Source: Bacteroides sp.
GTDB lineage: Bacteria > Bacteroidota > Bacteroidia > Bacteroidales > SM23-62
DNA: 6,013 bases
Assembly: GCA_030592145.1 (NCBI GenBank)
Contig: JAUVKJ010000119.1
Coordinates: 1 to 6,013 of the forward strand
Direction of reading: 5' to 3'
The notes below the pieces were generated by a model. The model searched no databases. It was not told the DNA's origin and saw nothing but the letters and a program-made list of their open reading frames with translations. The number at the start of each line of letters is the position of its first letter. The first letter of the stretch is position 1. Of the stretch, positions 5,862 through 6,013 are shown piece after piece. Made by a program: the position numbers and the translations under genes.

Positions 5862-6013
5862 ATGTTATCACGAATCATTATCCTGATTAGTATGCCAGTC
5901 CTGGCAATTTTGTTATCCTGCTGCGCAGAGGACCAGGGCAACTGGACTCCGTTATTTAACGATGAGGATCTGTCAGAATTTGAACAACTCGGTGGGGAAG
6001 CCCTCTACAGGGT
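5862..6013 (+). CDS. DUF1080 (3-keto-disaccharide hydrolase family) lipoprotein, N-terminal part, truncated by window end
   Basis: Only 50 complete codons are present and the frame is still open at the last base. The first 19 residues form a lipoprotein signal peptide: Met-Leu-Ser-Arg, a hydrophobic core (IIILISMPVLAILL), then Ser-Cys-Cys. Cys20 after LLS is the likely lipidated residue. The mature start CCAEDQGN has two acidic residues close behind the cysteines, which might act as a Bacteroidota lipoprotein export signal to the cell surface; this is uncertain. NWTPLFNDEDLSEFEQLGGEALYRV matches the opening of the DUF1080 domain (PF06439), whose usual form is W-x-PLFNGKDL-x-GW. Members act on keto-glycosides or bind carbohydrate, and abound in Bacteroidota and Planctomycetes. 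ATG 5862 is preceded by the A/T-rich leader AACTATTTAAA without a Shine-Dalgarno sequence, normal for Bacteroidota. It probably has its own promoter and is not clearly part of the upstream pathway. Confidence 0.8.
   Translation, partial: MLSRIIILISMPVLAILLSCCAEDQGNWTPLFNDEDLSEFEQLGGEALYR

Noticed and set aside
1..6013. Mobile element, CRISPR array, defence system or RNA gene
   Set aside because: No transposase, terminal repeats, spaced repeats, tRNA-like cloverleaf or defence-family domain was seen, and the DNA is almost fully occupied by ordinary envelope and sugar-metabolism genes.

Overview
The window reads as one co-directional stretch of a Bacteroidota-type chromosome. This rests on the protein families (an S9 peptidase with a DPSKKYP region, and a DUF1080 lipoprotein), the near absence of Shine-Dalgarno sequences, an A-rich leader before the last gene, and a possible TTTG/TAnnTTTG-type promoter. 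No tRNA, rRNA, CRISPR array, insertion sequence or long repeat is visible. All seven genes lie on the + strand and gaps are tiny, so no stretch over 300 bases lacks a gene.

Layout: (1) 1-831, the C-terminal catalytic part of an S9 prolyl-oligopeptidase-type serine peptidase, cut by the window edge. (2) 835-1491, a PAP2-type membrane lipid phosphatase. (3) 1496-3163, a GT39/ArnT-like polytopic glycosyltransferase with a non-ATG start. (4) 3168-3923, a GT2 glycosyltransferase of the polyprenyl-phosphate sugar synthase type. (5) 3920-4915, a GHMP sugar kinase that strongly resembles plant glucuronokinase. (6) 4926-5810, a GalU-type UTP:sugar-1-phosphate uridylyltransferase. (7) 5862-6013, the start of a lipoprotein with a DUF1080 (3-keto-disaccharide hydrolase) domain, cut by the window end. 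Genes 1-6 are separated by 3, 4, 4, -4 and 10 nt and look like one transcription unit. The 51-nt AT-rich gap before gene 7 probably marks a new unit.

Genes 2-6 make a coherent pathway (inference). The kinase would phosphorylate a free sugar, plausibly glucuronate, at C1. The GalU-like enzyme would convert the sugar-1-phosphate to a UDP-sugar. The GT2 enzyme would load the sugar on undecaprenyl phosphate. The GT39 enzyme would transfer it outside the inner membrane to lipid A, another glycan or a protein. The PAP2 protein would dephosphorylate a lipid acceptor or recycle the carrier. The logic resembles ArnC/ArnT and the rhizobial RgtE/RgtD uronate route, but with a salvage kinase and pyrophosphorylase built into the operon. 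Substrates cannot be fixed from sequence alone.
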